Below, piece by piece: positions 1-8,750 of a stretch of 64,000 nucleotides of DNA (the stretch's first letter is position 1; every line of letters starts with the position of its first letter). This stretch comes from Bradyrhizobium sediminis (lineage in GTDB: Bacteria; Pseudomonadota; Alphaproteobacteria; Rhizobiales; Xanthobacteraceae), in contig NZ_CP076135.1 of the NCBI RefSeq assembly GCF_018736105.1, positions 5,268,001 through 5,332,000 on the forward strand, in the 5' to 3' direction. A model generated the notes under the pieces. It did not search any database. It was not told the origin of the DNA and worked only from the letters and a program-made list of their open reading frames with translations. A program made the translations under genes and the position numbers.

Positions 1-1
1 G

Positions 2-526
2 GCGGCGGGCGACCGCATCGGCGACGTGGTCAAGCTGATCACCTCGATCGCCGAACAGACCAACCTTTTGGCGCTCAACGCCACCATCGAGGCCGCGCGC
101 GCCGGCGACGCCGGGCGCGGATTCGCCGTGGTGGCGCAGGAGGTCAAGACGCTGGCCGGCCAGACCGCGAAGGCGACCGACGAGATCTCGTCGCACATCG
201 TCAACATGCAGCGCGCCACCGAAGAGTCGGTCAATGCGATCAAGGCGATCGGGCAGACCATCGAGCGCATCAGCGGGATCTCGACCTCGATCTCGTCGGC
301 GGTCGAGCAGCAGGGCACCGCGACGCAGAGCATCGCACAGGGCGTCGAGGCCGCCGCCGGCGGCACCCTCGATGTCGCCGACAACATCGAGAAGGTCGCC
401 AAGGGCGCGATCGAAACCGAAACCACCTCGGGCCAGATGCTGAAATCGGCGCAGGAACTCGCCGAGGTCTCCACCCACCTCAAATCCGAAGTCGAGAAAT
501 TCCTCGACAGCGTCCGGGCGGCGTGA
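2..526 (+). CDS. Methyl-accepting chemotaxis protein, C-terminal part (cut by window edge)
   Basis: This is the cytoplasmic signalling tip of a chemoreceptor, which would couple ligand sensing to CheA/CheW. The reading frame is open to the first base of the window, so the sensor and membrane segments lie upstream. The visible part contains the family hairpin signature, with [18 protein letters not shown] and then [15 protein letters not shown], followed by a long coiled-coil helix ending in ...[14 protein letters not shown] at base 26 is internal and should not be taken as the start. The receptor class is clear, but the ligand cannot be told from this fragment. No CWEPO-like methylesterase tail is seen at the C-terminus. 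Confidence 0.95.
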   Translation, partial: AAGDRIGDVVKLITSIAEQTNLLALNATIEAARAGDAGRGFAVVAQEVKTLAGQTAKATDEISSHIVNMQRATEESVNAIKAIGQTIERISGISTSISSAVEQQGTATQSIAQGVEAAAGGTLDVADNIEKVAKGAIETETTSGQMLKSAQELAEVSTHLKSEVEKFLDSVRAA

Positions 527-559
527 GGCGGGGCGACGCGGCATGATCCGGTACGGTGG

Positions 560-663
560 CCTCATCCTTCGAGACGCGGCGAAGCCGCCGCTCCTCAGGA
601 TGAGGAAAACCCTATCCCTCATGGTGAGGAGCGCGGCAACGCCGCGCGTCTCGAACCATGAAG
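560..663. repeat. Palindromic intergenic repeat, family B (CTTCGAGACGC / GCTCCTCAGGATGAGG)
   Basis: Two arms appear here: a unit reading CTCATCCTTCGAGACGC...GCTCCTCAGGATGAGG, then a second arm with CTCATGGTGAGGAGCGC...GCGTCTCGAACCATGA. Each can fold on itself. Related copies are at about 24501-24640, 30315-30414 and 42595-42700. It fills the spacer between the chemoreceptor and aroQ. Confidence 0.8.
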
Positions 664-688
664 CCCCCAATCGCACATAGGACACAAC

Positions 689-1132
689 ATGAAACGCGTG
701 ATGATCCTGAACGGTCCCAACCTCAATTTGCTCGGCGTGCGCGAACCGCATATCTACGGCACCACCACGCTGGCGCAGATCAGGGAGAACTGCGAGCAGC
801 ACGCGGCGCGGCTGGGCCTGACGCTGTCGTTTCACCAGTCCAACCATGAAGGCGCGCTGGTCGACCTGATCCAGTCGGCGCGGCAGGACGCCGACGCCAT
901 CATCATCAATCCGGCCGCCTATTCCTTCACCTCGATCGCCATCATCGACGCCATCAAGGCGTTCGAGGGGCCGGTGCTGGAGGTGCACATCTCCAACATC
1001 CACGCCCGCGACGAGCTGCACCGCCATTCCAAGATTTCGTCGGCCGCGACCGCCGTGATCTGCGGCCTCGGCCCCTACGGCTACATCGCCGCGATCCACG
1101 CGGTTGCGGAGATGGCGAAGAAGCAGGCCTGA
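689..1132 (+). CDS. aroQ: 3-dehydroquinate dehydratase, type II
   Basis: Type II dehydroquinase converts 3-dehydroquinate to 3-dehydroshikimate in the shikimate pathway, as a cytosolic dodecamer. The 147-aa length is normal for the family. The N-terminal motif ILNGPNLNLLG and the catalytic Tyr of IYG are present, as are the substrate loop NPAAYSFTSIAI and the HISNIHARDELHRHS segment. The start follows a family B repeat. In many relatives aroQ is followed by accB and accC. Here a convergent Old Yellow Enzyme gene lies eight bases downstream instead, so this may be a separate locus or a second aroQ copy. aroB and aroK are about 12 kb away. Confidence 0.96.
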   Translation: MKRVMILNGPNLNLLGVREPHIYGTTTLAQIRENCEQHAARLGLTLSFHQSNHEGALVDLIQSARQDADAIIINPAAYSFTSIAIIDAIKAFEGPVLEVHISNIHARDELHRHSKISSAATAVICGLGPYGYIAAIHAVAEMAKKQA

Positions 1133-1139
1133 CCGCGGC

Positions 1140-2252
1140 CTACCGCGTGCCGAAGGTGGTGGCGCCGAACAGCGCTTTTTGCGTCGCGGGCTGCGAGCGC
1201 CAGTATTGCGGAGGTGCGGCGACCTCACCGCCGAGCTCGGCGGCGGCGTGCCAGCCCCAGCGCGGGTCGTAGAGCATGCCGCGGGCGAGCGCGACCATGT
1301 CGGCCTTGCCGGAGGCTATGATGTCCTCGGCCTGCCTCGCTTCGGTGATCAGACCGACCGCGATGGTGGTGAGGGAGGTTGCTTGTTTCACCGCCTGCGC
1401 CAGCGGCACCTGGTAGCCGGGACCGAGCGGAATCTTCTGCAATGGCGACACGCCGCCGGAGGAGACGTCGATCCAGTCGAGGCCGCGCTTCTTGAGCTCG
1501 AGGGCAAATTCGATGGTCTGCGGCAGATCCCAGCCGCCCTCGACCCAGTCGGTCGCCGAGACCCGCAGGCCGACCGGCTTGCTCGCCGGAAACGCCGCGC
1601 GCACCGCCTCGAACACTTCGAGCGGGAAGCGCATCCGGTTCTGCAGCGAGCCGCCATATTCGTCGCCGCGCTTGTTCGATATCGGCGACAGGAACTGGTG
1701 CAGGAGATAGCCGTGCGCGCAATGCACTTCCAGCGCGTCGATGCCGAGCCGCTCGGCGCGCCTGGCCGCCGCCATGAAAGCCTCGCGCACGCGCTTCAGC
1801 CCCGCCGCATCGAACGCGCGCGGCGGTGTCTCGGTTTCCTTGTGCGGCACCGCGGAGGGACCCTCGGCCTGCCAGCCGCCTTCGGAAACAGGGATCAGCT
1901 GGCCGCCATCCCACGGCGTGTGGCTCGAGGCCTTGCGGCCGGCATGGGCGAGCTGCATCGCGACCGCGGTCTTCGAATGCTTGCGCACCGAGGCCAGGAT
2001 AGGCCTCAGCGCCGCCTCGGTGGCGTCGTTCCACAGACCGAGGCAGCCCGGGGTGATGCGGCCGATCGGCTCCACCGCGGTCGCCTCGATGCAGAACATC
2101 GCCGCCCCCGACAGCGCCAGGCTGTTGATGTGGGTGAAGTGCCAGTCATTGGCCTCGCCGTTCTCGGCCGAATACTGGCACATCGGCGCCACCATGATGC
2201 GGTTGGGAAGCGCAAGGCCGCGCAATTGGATCGGGGAAAACAGGGCGCTCAT
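1140..2252 (-). CDS. NADH:flavin oxidoreductase, Old Yellow Enzyme family (XenA/YqjM type)
   Basis: This FMN-dependent ene-reductase probably reduces activated C=C bonds of enals, enones or nitro compounds with NAD(P)H. The 370-aa TIM barrel starts FSPIQLRGLALPNRIMVAPMC. It carries the Cys25 and Tyr27 pair (MCQYS) typical of the thermophilic-like/XenA class, the HCAHGYLLHQFLSP substrate-binding segment, the NKRGDEYGGSLQNR motif, and the C-terminal phosphate-binding region GLITEARQAEDI. It converges on aroQ and is transcribed alone. The physiological substrate is not deducible. XenA-like is an assignment by motif only. Confidence 0.93.
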   Translation of the reverse strand: MSALFSPIQLRGLALPNRIMVAPMCQYSAENGEANDWHFTHINSLALSGAAMFCIEATAVEPIGRITPGCLGLWNDATEAALRPILASVRKHSKTAVAMQLAHAGRKASSHTPWDGGQLIPVSEGGWQAEGPSAVPHKETETPPRAFDAAGLKRVREAFMAAARRAERLGIDALEVHCAHGYLLHQFLSPISNKRGDEYGGSLQNRMRFPLEVFEAVRAAFPASKPVGLRVSATDWVEGGWDLPQTIEFALELKKRGLDWIDVSSGGVSPLQKIPLGPGYQVPLAQAVKQATSLTTIAVGLITEARQAEDIIASGKADMVALARGMLYDPRWGWHAAAELGGEVAAPPQYWRSQPATQKALFGATTFGTR

Positions 2253-2356
2253 GCTGATTATCCGGAGGATGGGAGGGATCGCCGGCGGACACCTTATGTC
2301 GCGCCGCTCCGATTACCAACTGCCGGCGTCGCCGGACCGACCGCGGCAGGCGAGCC

Positions 2357-3406
2357 TCAATTCATCAGGGTGAACTGCAGCATCAGGTTACGCTGGATCA
2401 TCGAAAAATTATCGTCGGAGACCAGCGTCAGCACGGTGTCGCCCTCCGGCGTGACATGGGCGTCGATGGCTTCCATGTTGTCGACCTCGTGGCCGAGATC
2501 CGCATCGAAGATCAGGGGACCGTCGACCACCGCGCCCGGAGCGACCGATTTCAGCGGCACCCGCCGAATCCGGATGGCAACGCCGGCGAGCCAGGAAAAT
2601 TTCCGCTCCAGCACCAGCAGGTCGCCCGAAGCCAGCAGCACCGCGTCGCTGACATCGAAATTCTGGCTGCGGCGGATGCCGAACTGCCCCGGTGTCTTGC
2701 CGCCGATCAGGAAGGCGACGATATTGCCTTCCGAATCGAGCCCACGCTCGGAGATCGCGATCAGCGTGCCTGCCAGGGCCAGGCCCTTCGGCACCATGAC
2801 AAGTGCTTCCAGCCCCCTGTTGTAGGGCAGCTTGCGCGCCGCCGCCGGCAGCGGCACCTCCTCGCCGCGCGAACGCGTAAAGCCCTTGCTGAAATCGTAA
2901 CGCAGGATCCGGTTGACGCGCTCGAGGCCGACATAAACCTGGGAGCCGTCGAGCGCCAGCGCTTCGGTATCGAACCAGCCGCGCGCGGTGATCGGCCTGC
3001 CGTCGGCCCCCAGCAAGGGGGCCGCCTCGACGTCGTCGAGCCCGGTCATCTCGCGGCCCCGATAGACGATGCGGCCGGTGAACCAGCTGCCCTTGTCGCT
3101 GACAGCAATGAAGCGCTCGCCCTTCGCATCGAGACGAAACCCCGACAGCCCGCCAAAACCGCGAAACCGCGAGGTAAGAATAAGTCCGCTGCGATATTCC
3201 AGCGACCCGAAGCGCACCCGCGCGCGGTCGCGGGTGTCGAAGGAAGGGATCGGCCGGGCGTTGACCTCGATCGAGACCGGGGCGGCGACCGTGAATTCGT
3301 CCGGCGCCACCGGCTCCCGCGCGTAGGCGCGGGCGGGAATCGCGGAGGCAGAAAGCCCCGCCGCCGTCAACTTCAGGAAGCGGCGGCGGCTGGGATGCCC
3401 GAACAT
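2357..3406 (-). CDS. Esterase-like activity of phytase family protein, Tat-exported
   Basis: This is a predicted periplasmic beta-propeller-like protein of the phytase-like family (PF13449), whose substrate is unknown. The chosen start gives an N-terminus with a twin-arginine signal, SRRRFLKLTAAG, followed by SAIPARAYA as a cleavage region. A longer reading frame to 3460 or 3520 exists, but it would overlap the end of cobT. The mature part shows the family pattern GGLSGFRLDAKGERFIAVSD near the start and EALALDG further on. It lies four bases after cobT on the same strand, so it probably shares that transcript. No direct link to cobalamin synthesis is evident. The 349-aa length fits the family. 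Confidence 0.88.
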   Translation of the reverse strand: MFGHPSRRRFLKLTAAGLSASAIPARAYAREPVAPDEFTVAAPVSIEVNARPIPSFDTRDRARVRFGSLEYRSGLILTSRFRGFGGLSGFRLDAKGERFIAVSDKGSWFTGRIVYRGREMTGLDDVEAAPLLGADGRPITARGWFDTEALALDGSQVYVGLERVNRILRYDFSKGFTRSRGEEVPLPAAARKLPYNRGLEALVMVPKGLALAGTLIAISERGLDSEGNIVAFLIGGKTPGQFGIRRSQNFDVSDAVLLASGDLLVLERKFSWLAGVAIRIRRVPLKSVAPGAVVDGPLIFDADLGHEVDNMEAIDAHVTPEGDTVLTLVSDDNFSMIQRNLMLQFTLMN

Positions 3407-3410
3407 GCCG

Positions 3411-5312
3411 TTACGAATGCAATCGGCGCCGTGAGCCAGATTTGGACGGCGCAGCGCCATGGGTCTCGCTGAACAGCTCGGCGAGCTTTTCGGTGATGGC
3501 GCCGCCGAGTTCCTCGGCATCGACGATGGTGACCGCGCGGCGATAATAGCGGGTAACGTCGTGACCGATGCCGATCGCGATCAGTTCGACCGGCGAACGG
3601 GTCTCGATTTCTTCGATGATGTGGCGCAGATGGCGCTCCAGGTAATTACCTGCATTGACCGACAGCGTGGAGTCGTCGACCGGGGCACCGTCGGAAATCA
3701 TCATCAGGATCTTGCGCTGCTCGGAGCGGCCCAACAGCCGCTTGTGCGCCCAGTCCAGCGCCTCGCCGTCGATGTTTTCCTTCAAAAGTCCTTCGCGCAT
3801 CATCAGCCCGAGATTCTTGCGCGCGCGGCGCCACGGGGCGTCGGCGGATTTGTAGATGATGTGGCGCAGGTCGTTCAGCCGTCCGGGATTGGCCGGCTTG
3901 CCGGCGGCAAGCCACGCCTCGCGCGACTGCCCGCCCTTCCAGGCCCGCGTCGTGAAGCCGAGAATTTCCACCTTCACGCCGCAGCGCTCCAGCGTCCGCG
4001 CCAGAATATCGGCGCAGGTCGCCGCCACCGTAATCGGGCGTCCGCGCATCGAGCCGGAATTGTCCAGCAGCAGCGTCACCACGGTGTCGCGGAAGGTCGC
4101 TTCCTTCTCATGCATGAACGACAGCGGGTGATAGGGATCGGTCACCACGCGCGACAGCCGTGCGGGATCGAGAATGCCCTCTTCGAGATCGAACTCCCAG
4201 GCGCGGTTCTGCTGCGCCATCAGCCGGCGCTGCAGCCGGTTGGCAAGCCGCGCCACGATGCCTTGCAGATGCGCGAGCTGCTTGTCGAGATAGCTGCGCA
4301 ACCGCTCCAGCTCGTCATGGTCGCAGAGGTCTTCGGCGGCGATCACCTCGTCGAATTTCGGCGCGAAAGCGTGATATTCCGGCCCGCGCGGTTCGTTGGC
4401 GCCCTTCGAATTCGGCCGCGTCGCCTCGCCCGGCGTCTCGTCGTCGCCGAGTTCGCCGTCGTCGAAGGTGTCGCTGGTGGAGGCCTGCGCGCTTTCCATC
4501 GCGCTTTCCGACATCTCGTCGGTGGAGGCCTGCGCCTGGTCGGCGCTCATCTCCTGCGCCGCGTCAGAGTCGGGCGAGCCTTCCGCGCCGGACTGGTCGT
4601 TCTCGCCGTCGCGGTTTTCGTCCTGGTTCTCGTCCTCGTCGGCATCGGCGTTGCGGTCGTCGCCGAGGTCGAGCGCGGACAACAGGTCATGCACGACGTC
4701 GCCGAACCTGGCCTGGTCTTCCGTGACGCGGTTCAGCTGATCGAGCCGCGCGCCGATCTTGTCTTCCAGCACCGGCCGCCACAGGTCGACCATCTTCTTT
4801 GCTGCCGCGGGCGGCGCCAACCCGGTCAGGCGTTCGCGCACCAGCATCGCCAGCGCGTCCGACAGCGGCGCGTCGGCACGGTCGGTGATCTCGTCGAACT
4901 TGCCGCGATGGAAATGATCGTCGAGCATCGCGGTGAGATTCCTGGCGACCCCCGCCATCCGCCGCGCGCCGATCGCCTCGACCCGCGCCTGCTCGACCGC
5001 CTCGAACACGCCGCGGGCCTGCGGATTGCCCGGCATCAGCTTGCGATGCACCTTGGGATCGTGACAGGCGAGTTTCAGCGCGATCGAATCGGCGTGACCG
5101 CGAACGATGGCGGCGTCGCGTTTGGTCATCTTGCGCGCCGGCTCGGGCAGCCGGGCCTTGCCGGGCGCGAGGCCCGGGCGCTCGGCGGCGAACGTCACTT
5201 CCAGCTCCGGCGCCTTCGCGATCGCGCGCAGGCAGGACGTCACCGCGCGTTTGAACGGCTCGGTCGGCGCTTCCTTCGATCCGGTTCGGAACTTCTGGTT
5301 GGACGTTGTCAT
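3411..5312 (-). CDS. cobT: Aerobic cobaltochelatase subunit CobT
   Basis: CobT is the large VWA-type subunit of the ATP-dependent CobNST chelatase, which inserts cobalt into hydrogenobyrinate a,c-diamide in aerobic cobalamin synthesis. The 633-aa protein has a helical N-terminal domain. A very acidic central linker of Asp, Glu, Gln and Ser follows (about residues 215-300), as is typical of CobT. The C-terminal von Willebrand domain has the MIDAS sequence [13 protein letters not shown]. cobS lies upstream on the same strand, separated by about 135 bases that hold a palindromic repeat. CobN is not in the window. The ending ...[10 protein letters not shown] runs into the phytase-like gene. Confidence 0.96.
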   Translation of the reverse strand: MTTSNQKFRTGSKEAPTEPFKRAVTSCLRAIAKAPELEVTFAAERPGLAPGKARLPEPARKMTKRDAAIVRGHADSIALKLACHDPKVHRKLMPGNPQARGVFEAVEQARVEAIGARRMAGVARNLTAMLDDHFHRGKFDEITDRADAPLSDALAMLVRERLTGLAPPAAAKKMVDLWRPVLEDKIGARLDQLNRVTEDQARFGDVVHDLLSALDLGDDRNADADEDENQDENRDGENDQSGAEGSPDSDAAQEMSADQAQASTDEMSESAMESAQASTSDTFDDGELGDDETPGEATRPNSKGANEPRGPEYHAFAPKFDEVIAAEDLCDHDELERLRSYLDKQLAHLQGIVARLANRLQRRLMAQQNRAWEFDLEEGILDPARLSRVVTDPYHPLSFMHEKEATFRDTVVTLLLDNSGSMRGRPITVAATCADILARTLERCGVKVEILGFTTRAWKGGQSREAWLAAGKPANPGRLNDLRHIIYKSADAPWRRARKNLGLMMREGLLKENIDGEALDWAHKRLLGRSEQRKILMMISDGAPVDDSTLSVNAGNYLERHLRHIIEEIETRSPVELIAIGIGHDVTRYYRRAVTIVDAEELGGAITEKLAELFSETHGAAPSKSGSRRRLHS

Positions 5313-5328
5313 TCTTGTCCCGTCGCCT

Positions 5329-5445
5329 GTCGTCCCTGCGAAAGCAGGGACCCATAACCACCGGCGGTAATTGTTCGCCCGATATCCGGCACCGTCACTC
5401 TACCGAGTTCACGGAGTATCGATCCCGGCGTTCGCCGGGACGACA
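5329..5445. repeat. Palindromic intergenic repeat, family A (GTCGTCCC...GGGACCCATAACCAC)
   Basis: This fills the cobS-cobT spacer. The left arm is GTCGTCCCTGCGAAAGCAGGGACC followed by CATAACCACC, and the right arm is GATCCCGGCGTTCGCCGGGACGAC. Each arm is a perfect or near-perfect hairpin. The same family recurs at 9877, 18757, 23111, 31411, 37930 and 46937. Confidence 0.85.
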
Positions 5446-5446
5446 A

Positions 5447-6448
5447 CTACGAAAGCGCCACGTTCACCGCGGATTCCGCCAACTCCGCGTTGAAGCAGCG
5501 CTGATAGAATTCGGCAACCAGCGGCCGCTCCAGTTCGTCGCACTTGTTGAGGAAGGTGACGCGGAACGCAAAGCCGATGTCGCCGAAAATCTCGGCGTTC
5601 TCCGCCCAGGTGATCACCGTGCGCGGGCTCATCACCGTCGACAGATCGCCATTGGCGAAGGCGTTGCGGGTGAGATCGGCAAGCCGCACCATCTTGTTGA
5701 CGATGTCGCGGCCTTCCGGGTTGCGGTAGTGATGGGCCTTGGCGAGCACGATCTCGACTTCCTCGTCATGCGCCAGATAGTTCAGCGTAGTGACGATCGA
5801 CCAGCGGTCCATTTGGCCCTGGTTGATTTGCTGAGTGCCGTGATAGAGGCCGGAGGTATCGCCGAGGCCGACCGTGTTGGCCGTCGAGAACAGCCGGAAC
5901 GCCGGATGCGGCTTGATCACCTTGTTCTGGTCGAGCAGCGTCAGGCGGCCGGAAACTTCCAGCACACGCTGGATCACGAACATCACGTCGGGACGGCCGG
6001 CGTCGTATTCGTCGAACACCAGCGCGATATTATGCTGCAGCGCCCAGGGCAGAATTCCGTCGCGGAATTCGGTGACCTGCTTGCCGTCGCGCACGACGAT
6101 CGAATCCTTGCCGACCAGATCGATACGGCTGATGTGGCTGTCGAGATTGACGCGCACGCATGGCCAGTTCAGCCGTGCCGCGACCTGCTCGATATGGGTC
6201 GACTTGCCGGTGCCGTGATAGCCGGTGACCATGACGCGGCGGTTCTTGGCGAAGCCGGCGAGAATGGCGAGCGTGGTGGCGCGGTCGAAGCGGTAATCCG
6301 AATCGACGTCCGGCACGTGCGGATCGACCTCGGAATAGGCCGGCACCTCGAGGTCGCTGTCGATACCGAAAACCTGCCGGACCGACACCTTCATGTCAGG
6401 CATACCGGCGGGCTCGTGCACTTTGGTCATGGCGGCGGTCGTCATCAA
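5447..6448 (-). CDS. cobS: Aerobic cobaltochelatase subunit CobS
   Basis: CobS is the AAA+ ATPase subunit of cobaltochelatase, forming a motor with CobT that drives cobalt insertion by CobN. The 333-aa protein has the CobS N-terminal signature [15 protein letters not shown] and a Walker [10 protein letters not shown] at residues 76-84. It also has the Walker B region [13 protein letters not shown] and a sensor-like FSTANT. Start codons at Met1, Met2 or Met7 are all possible and change little. It is the first gene of a cobS-cobT pair on the minus strand. No cobalamin riboswitch is recognisable in the 300 bases upstream. Confidence 0.96.
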   Translation of the reverse strand: MMTTAAMTKVHEPAGMPDMKVSVRQVFGIDSDLEVPAYSEVDPHVPDVDSDYRFDRATTLAILAGFAKNRRVMVTGYHGTGKSTHIEQVAARLNWPCVRVNLDSHISRIDLVGKDSIVVRDGKQVTEFRDGILPWALQHNIALVFDEYDAGRPDVMFVIQRVLEVSGRLTLLDQNKVIKPHPAFRLFSTANTVGLGDTSGLYHGTQQINQGQMDRWSIVTTLNYLAHDEEVEIVLAKAHHYRNPEGRDIVNKMVRLADLTRNAFANGDLSTVMSPRTVITWAENAEIFGDIGFAFRVTFLNKCDELERPLVAEFYQRCFNAELAESAVNVALS

Positions 6449-6755
6449 TCCTCCGAGGTCTCGGACGCTCCCGAAACCAGATTTGCTTTAGGGCTGCGGA
6501 TGGGGGCTCCGCGGAACCTATCAGAGAGCAACGGCCGGCAGAAGCCCGCGGCTCGATCAAAGTTCCATTGTGTTATCATCAAGATAGGTACGGACCCCGG
6601 TTTTTGAAAGGCTGCCCTGCGAATCACGCCGTACTTTCTGCCGCCGATTGGCCGGCCGGCCGAAAACCGCGATATTTGACGGCACTTTCCAGCATTCCCG
6701 TGAGGTATGCTGGGGCTGCGGCCGACCCGGACCGCGCCGCCCGAACAGGATTTTT
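6449..6755. other. Divergent spacer between cobS and the DedA gene
   Basis: About 307 bases separate these divergent genes. An AT-richer patch around 6561-6610 probably holds one or both promoters, but no convincing -35/-10 pair or riboswitch fold stands out. Short reading frames here lack coding character. Confidence 0.4.
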
Positions 6756-7433
6756 GTGGCCTCCTTCCTCGATCCATTGATCGCGTTCGTTGCGGCACAT
6801 GCGTGGCTGGCCTATCTGACGCTGTTCCTCGCCGCTTTGCTGGAGGCGGTACCGGTGGCAGGGGCGGTGATTCCGGGCTCGACCATCATCCTGGCGCTGG
6901 GCGCGCTGGTGCCCGGCGGCGAACTGCAACTTGCGCCGGTGCTGGCCGCCGCGATCGCCGGCGCCCTGCTCGGCGACGGATCGGCGTTCCTCATCGGTCA
7001 TCGCGCCCAGCGCGAAATCCTGGGTTCCTGGCCGCTGTCGAACTATCCGCGCCTGATCGCGCAGAGCGAAGCGTTCTTTCATCGCTGGGGGTTGCTGGCG
7101 GTGTTCTTCGCCCGCTTCGTGCCGCCGATACGCGCCTTCGTGCCGATCACGGCCGGCGCGCTCGACATGGCGCCGCTGCGCTTTTACGCCGTCAATGTCC
7201 CGGCGATCCTGCTGTGGGGCGCCGCCCATGTGCTGCCGGGCGTGCTGGCGATATCGGTGCTGCACCACTATGCCGGAATTCCGCACCATACCGGGGTCGG
7301 CAAGCATTACTGGATGCTGACGGTCGTCGGCGGCGCCCTCGTCGCCGCGTTGGCCGCGTGGATCATCCGCCGCAGAAAGGCCCGAACCATGATCGAGCCG
7401 ACCGCGGAAAAGATTCGAAGCGATTTTCGCTAA
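6756..7433 (+). CDS. DedA family membrane protein (VTT domain)
   Basis: This is an inner-membrane protein of the DedA/VTT family, whose members act in undecaprenyl-phosphate or phospholipid translocation and membrane homeostasis. The GTG start at 6756 is preceded by AGGA about six bases upstream. It gives a protein of 225 aa beginning ASFLDPLIAFVAAHAWLAYL. Upstream in-frame codons to 6648 encode an unlikely Arg/Pro-rich extension. The family motifs are PVAGAVIPGSTIILALGAL and the reentrant FFARFVPPIRAFVPITAG. About five membrane segments are present, with a basic C-terminal tail IIRRRKAR. It converges on the citrate synthase gene. Confidence 0.9.
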   Translation: MASFLDPLIAFVAAHAWLAYLTLFLAALLEAVPVAGAVIPGSTIILALGALVPGGELQLAPVLAAAIAGALLGDGSAFLIGHRAQREILGSWPLSNYPRLIAQSEAFFHRWGLLAVFFARFVPPIRAFVPITAGALDMAPLRFYAVNVPAILLWGAAHVLPGVLAISVLHHYAGIPHHTGVGKHYWMLTVVGGALVAALAAWIIRRRKARTMIEPTAEKIRSDFR

Positions 7434-7449
7434 GGCTTCCGCCGGCTCT

Positions 7450-8673
7450 TCACGACCTGGTGGAGGCCGGGCTGCGGCCCGGCGCCGGACCGATGTAACG
7501 CGCGCGCGGGCGGATCAGCCCGCCATGCTGCAATTGTTCGCTCGCATGCGCAATCCAGCCGACGGTGCGCGCCATCGCAAACAGCACCAGTTCATTGCCG
7601 GGCGGCAGACCCAGCGTATGCACCAGCACCGCGAGCGCGTAGTCGATATTGACGAATTCGCCGGTGGCTTCGGCGATCCGATCCGGAATTTCCCGGGTGA
7701 GCTTTTCCGCCGCGCCGGCGCGGTGCAGGGCTTCCAGCAGCGCATGCGCGCGCGGATCGCCCAGCTTGTAGACCCCATGACCGAAGCCGGCGAAGCGCTC
7801 GCCGAGCGCGACGCGCTCGCGGATGATGGGCGCGACATCGCGATCGACCAGCGTCTTCAGAAATTGCGCCGCCCGGACTCCCGCACCGCCATGTTTCGGG
7901 CCCTTCAGCGCCACCAGGCCGGCAATGACAGCGTCGTAAAGGTTCAAGCCGGTGGATGCCGCGCAGCGCACGGTAAAGGCCGAGGCATTCAGCTCATGTT
8001 CGGCGAGCAGCACCAGCGCGCGGCGGATCAGATCGGGGGCGTGCTTCTGATCTGGCGCCCACGCTTTGGCGATCTGGAGATGAAGCGGCTTTGCCGAAGA
8101 CGTCCCGTTCAACATGGTCGCGATCACCAGCCGCAGGATGCGGCCGCCAACCATGGCGCGCCCGTCGGCGGCGCGGGTGAAAGCCCTGGGATCGGCGCTT
8201 GCCGCCAGCGCCAGTACCGCAACCGTCCGATCGATCGGCGCGGCGTGCCGCGCGGCATCGGCGATGGCGCGCATTTCGGCCGACACATGCGGACAATTGT
8301 CCGAAGCAAAGGGATCGACGCCGGTCACGTCCCACAACAACGTCGCGGCATGCTCGAGCGTGTCCTTTTCCGCAAGGTCGATGCAGTTCACCCCGCGGTA
8401 GATCGGGCCGTCCTCGGAAATGGTCGCAATCGACGAATCCATCACCGGCAGATCGGCGTCGAAATTCCTGAGGCCGCGCGGTTCCGGCGACGGTGTCCGG
8501 CGCTCCTTGAGGCCGCGAATATCCTCCGCCCGATAGCGATGGCTGCGCGAATCGGAAGAAGGCTCGGAGCGGATCAGGCCGCGGCTGACATAGGCATAGA
8601 GCGTGGCCGGCGAGATCGCGAGTTCAGCCGCCGCCTCGCGGGCCGAGAGGTAAAGCGCCGTCGATTTTTTCAT
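7450..8673 (-). CDS. Citrate synthase family protein with N-terminal helix-turn-helix domain
   Basis: This 407-aa protein fuses a MerR/HTH_17-like DNA-binding domain to a citrate synthase fold. Residues 8-60 hold the HTH, with YLSAREAAAELAISPATLYAYVSRGLIRSE and then SHRYRAEDI. The rest is the synthase fold. The citrate synthase His residues are kept in GPKHGGAG and FGHGVYKLGDPRA, and the Asp in VNIDYALAVL. The Arg normally following the second His is replaced by Gly. The gene is transcribed away from a second citrate synthase with a 77-base spacer full of TTGAT half-sites. I infer that it may bind this spacer and regulate both genes. Whether it still makes citrate or methylcitrate is unknown. 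Confidence 0.88.
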   Translation of the reverse strand: MKKSTALYLSAREAAAELAISPATLYAYVSRGLIRSEPSSDSRSHRYRAEDIRGLKERRTPSPEPRGLRNFDADLPVMDSSIATISEDGPIYRGVNCIDLAEKDTLEHAATLLWDVTGVDPFASDNCPHVSAEMRAIADAARHAAPIDRTVAVLALAASADPRAFTRAADGRAMVGGRILRLVIATMLNGTSSAKPLHLQIAKAWAPDQKHAPDLIRRALVLLAEHELNASAFTVRCAASTGLNLYDAVIAGLVALKGPKHGGAGVRAAQFLKTLVDRDVAPIIRERVALGERFAGFGHGVYKLGDPRAHALLEALHRAGAAEKLTREIPDRIAEATGEFVNIDYALAVLVHTLGLPPGNELVLFAMARTVGWIAHASEQLQHGGLIRPRARYIGPAPGRSPASTRS

Positions 8674-8674
8674 A

Positions 8675-8703
8675 TTGATTCACATAATCAAGATTGATCA
8701 ATC
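8675..8703. promoter_or_regulatory. Clustered palindromic operator candidate between the two citrate synthase genes
   Basis: Two adjoining dyads lie in the 77-base divergent spacer. One is TTGATT-5 nt-AATCAA (8675-8691), a perfect 6-bp inverted repeat. The other is the perfect 12-bp palindrome GATTGATCAATC (8692-8703). Together they give four TTGAT/ATCAA half-sites just upstream of the HTH-citrate synthase start. The protein that binds is inferred, not shown. Confidence 0.6.
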
Positions 8704-8750
8704 TGTCGAGAGGGCCGACCTTTTAAGCCTCAGACCAAGGAGACCGGCCC

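Noticed and set aside
1104..2825. 573-aa plus-strand frame opposite the ene-reductase and phytase-like genes
   Set aside because: It spans a gene boundary and has no recognisable motif.
6449..6755. Cobalamin riboswitch ahead of cobS
   Set aside because: No B12-box GCCACTG or matching fold was seen in the leader on the minus strand.
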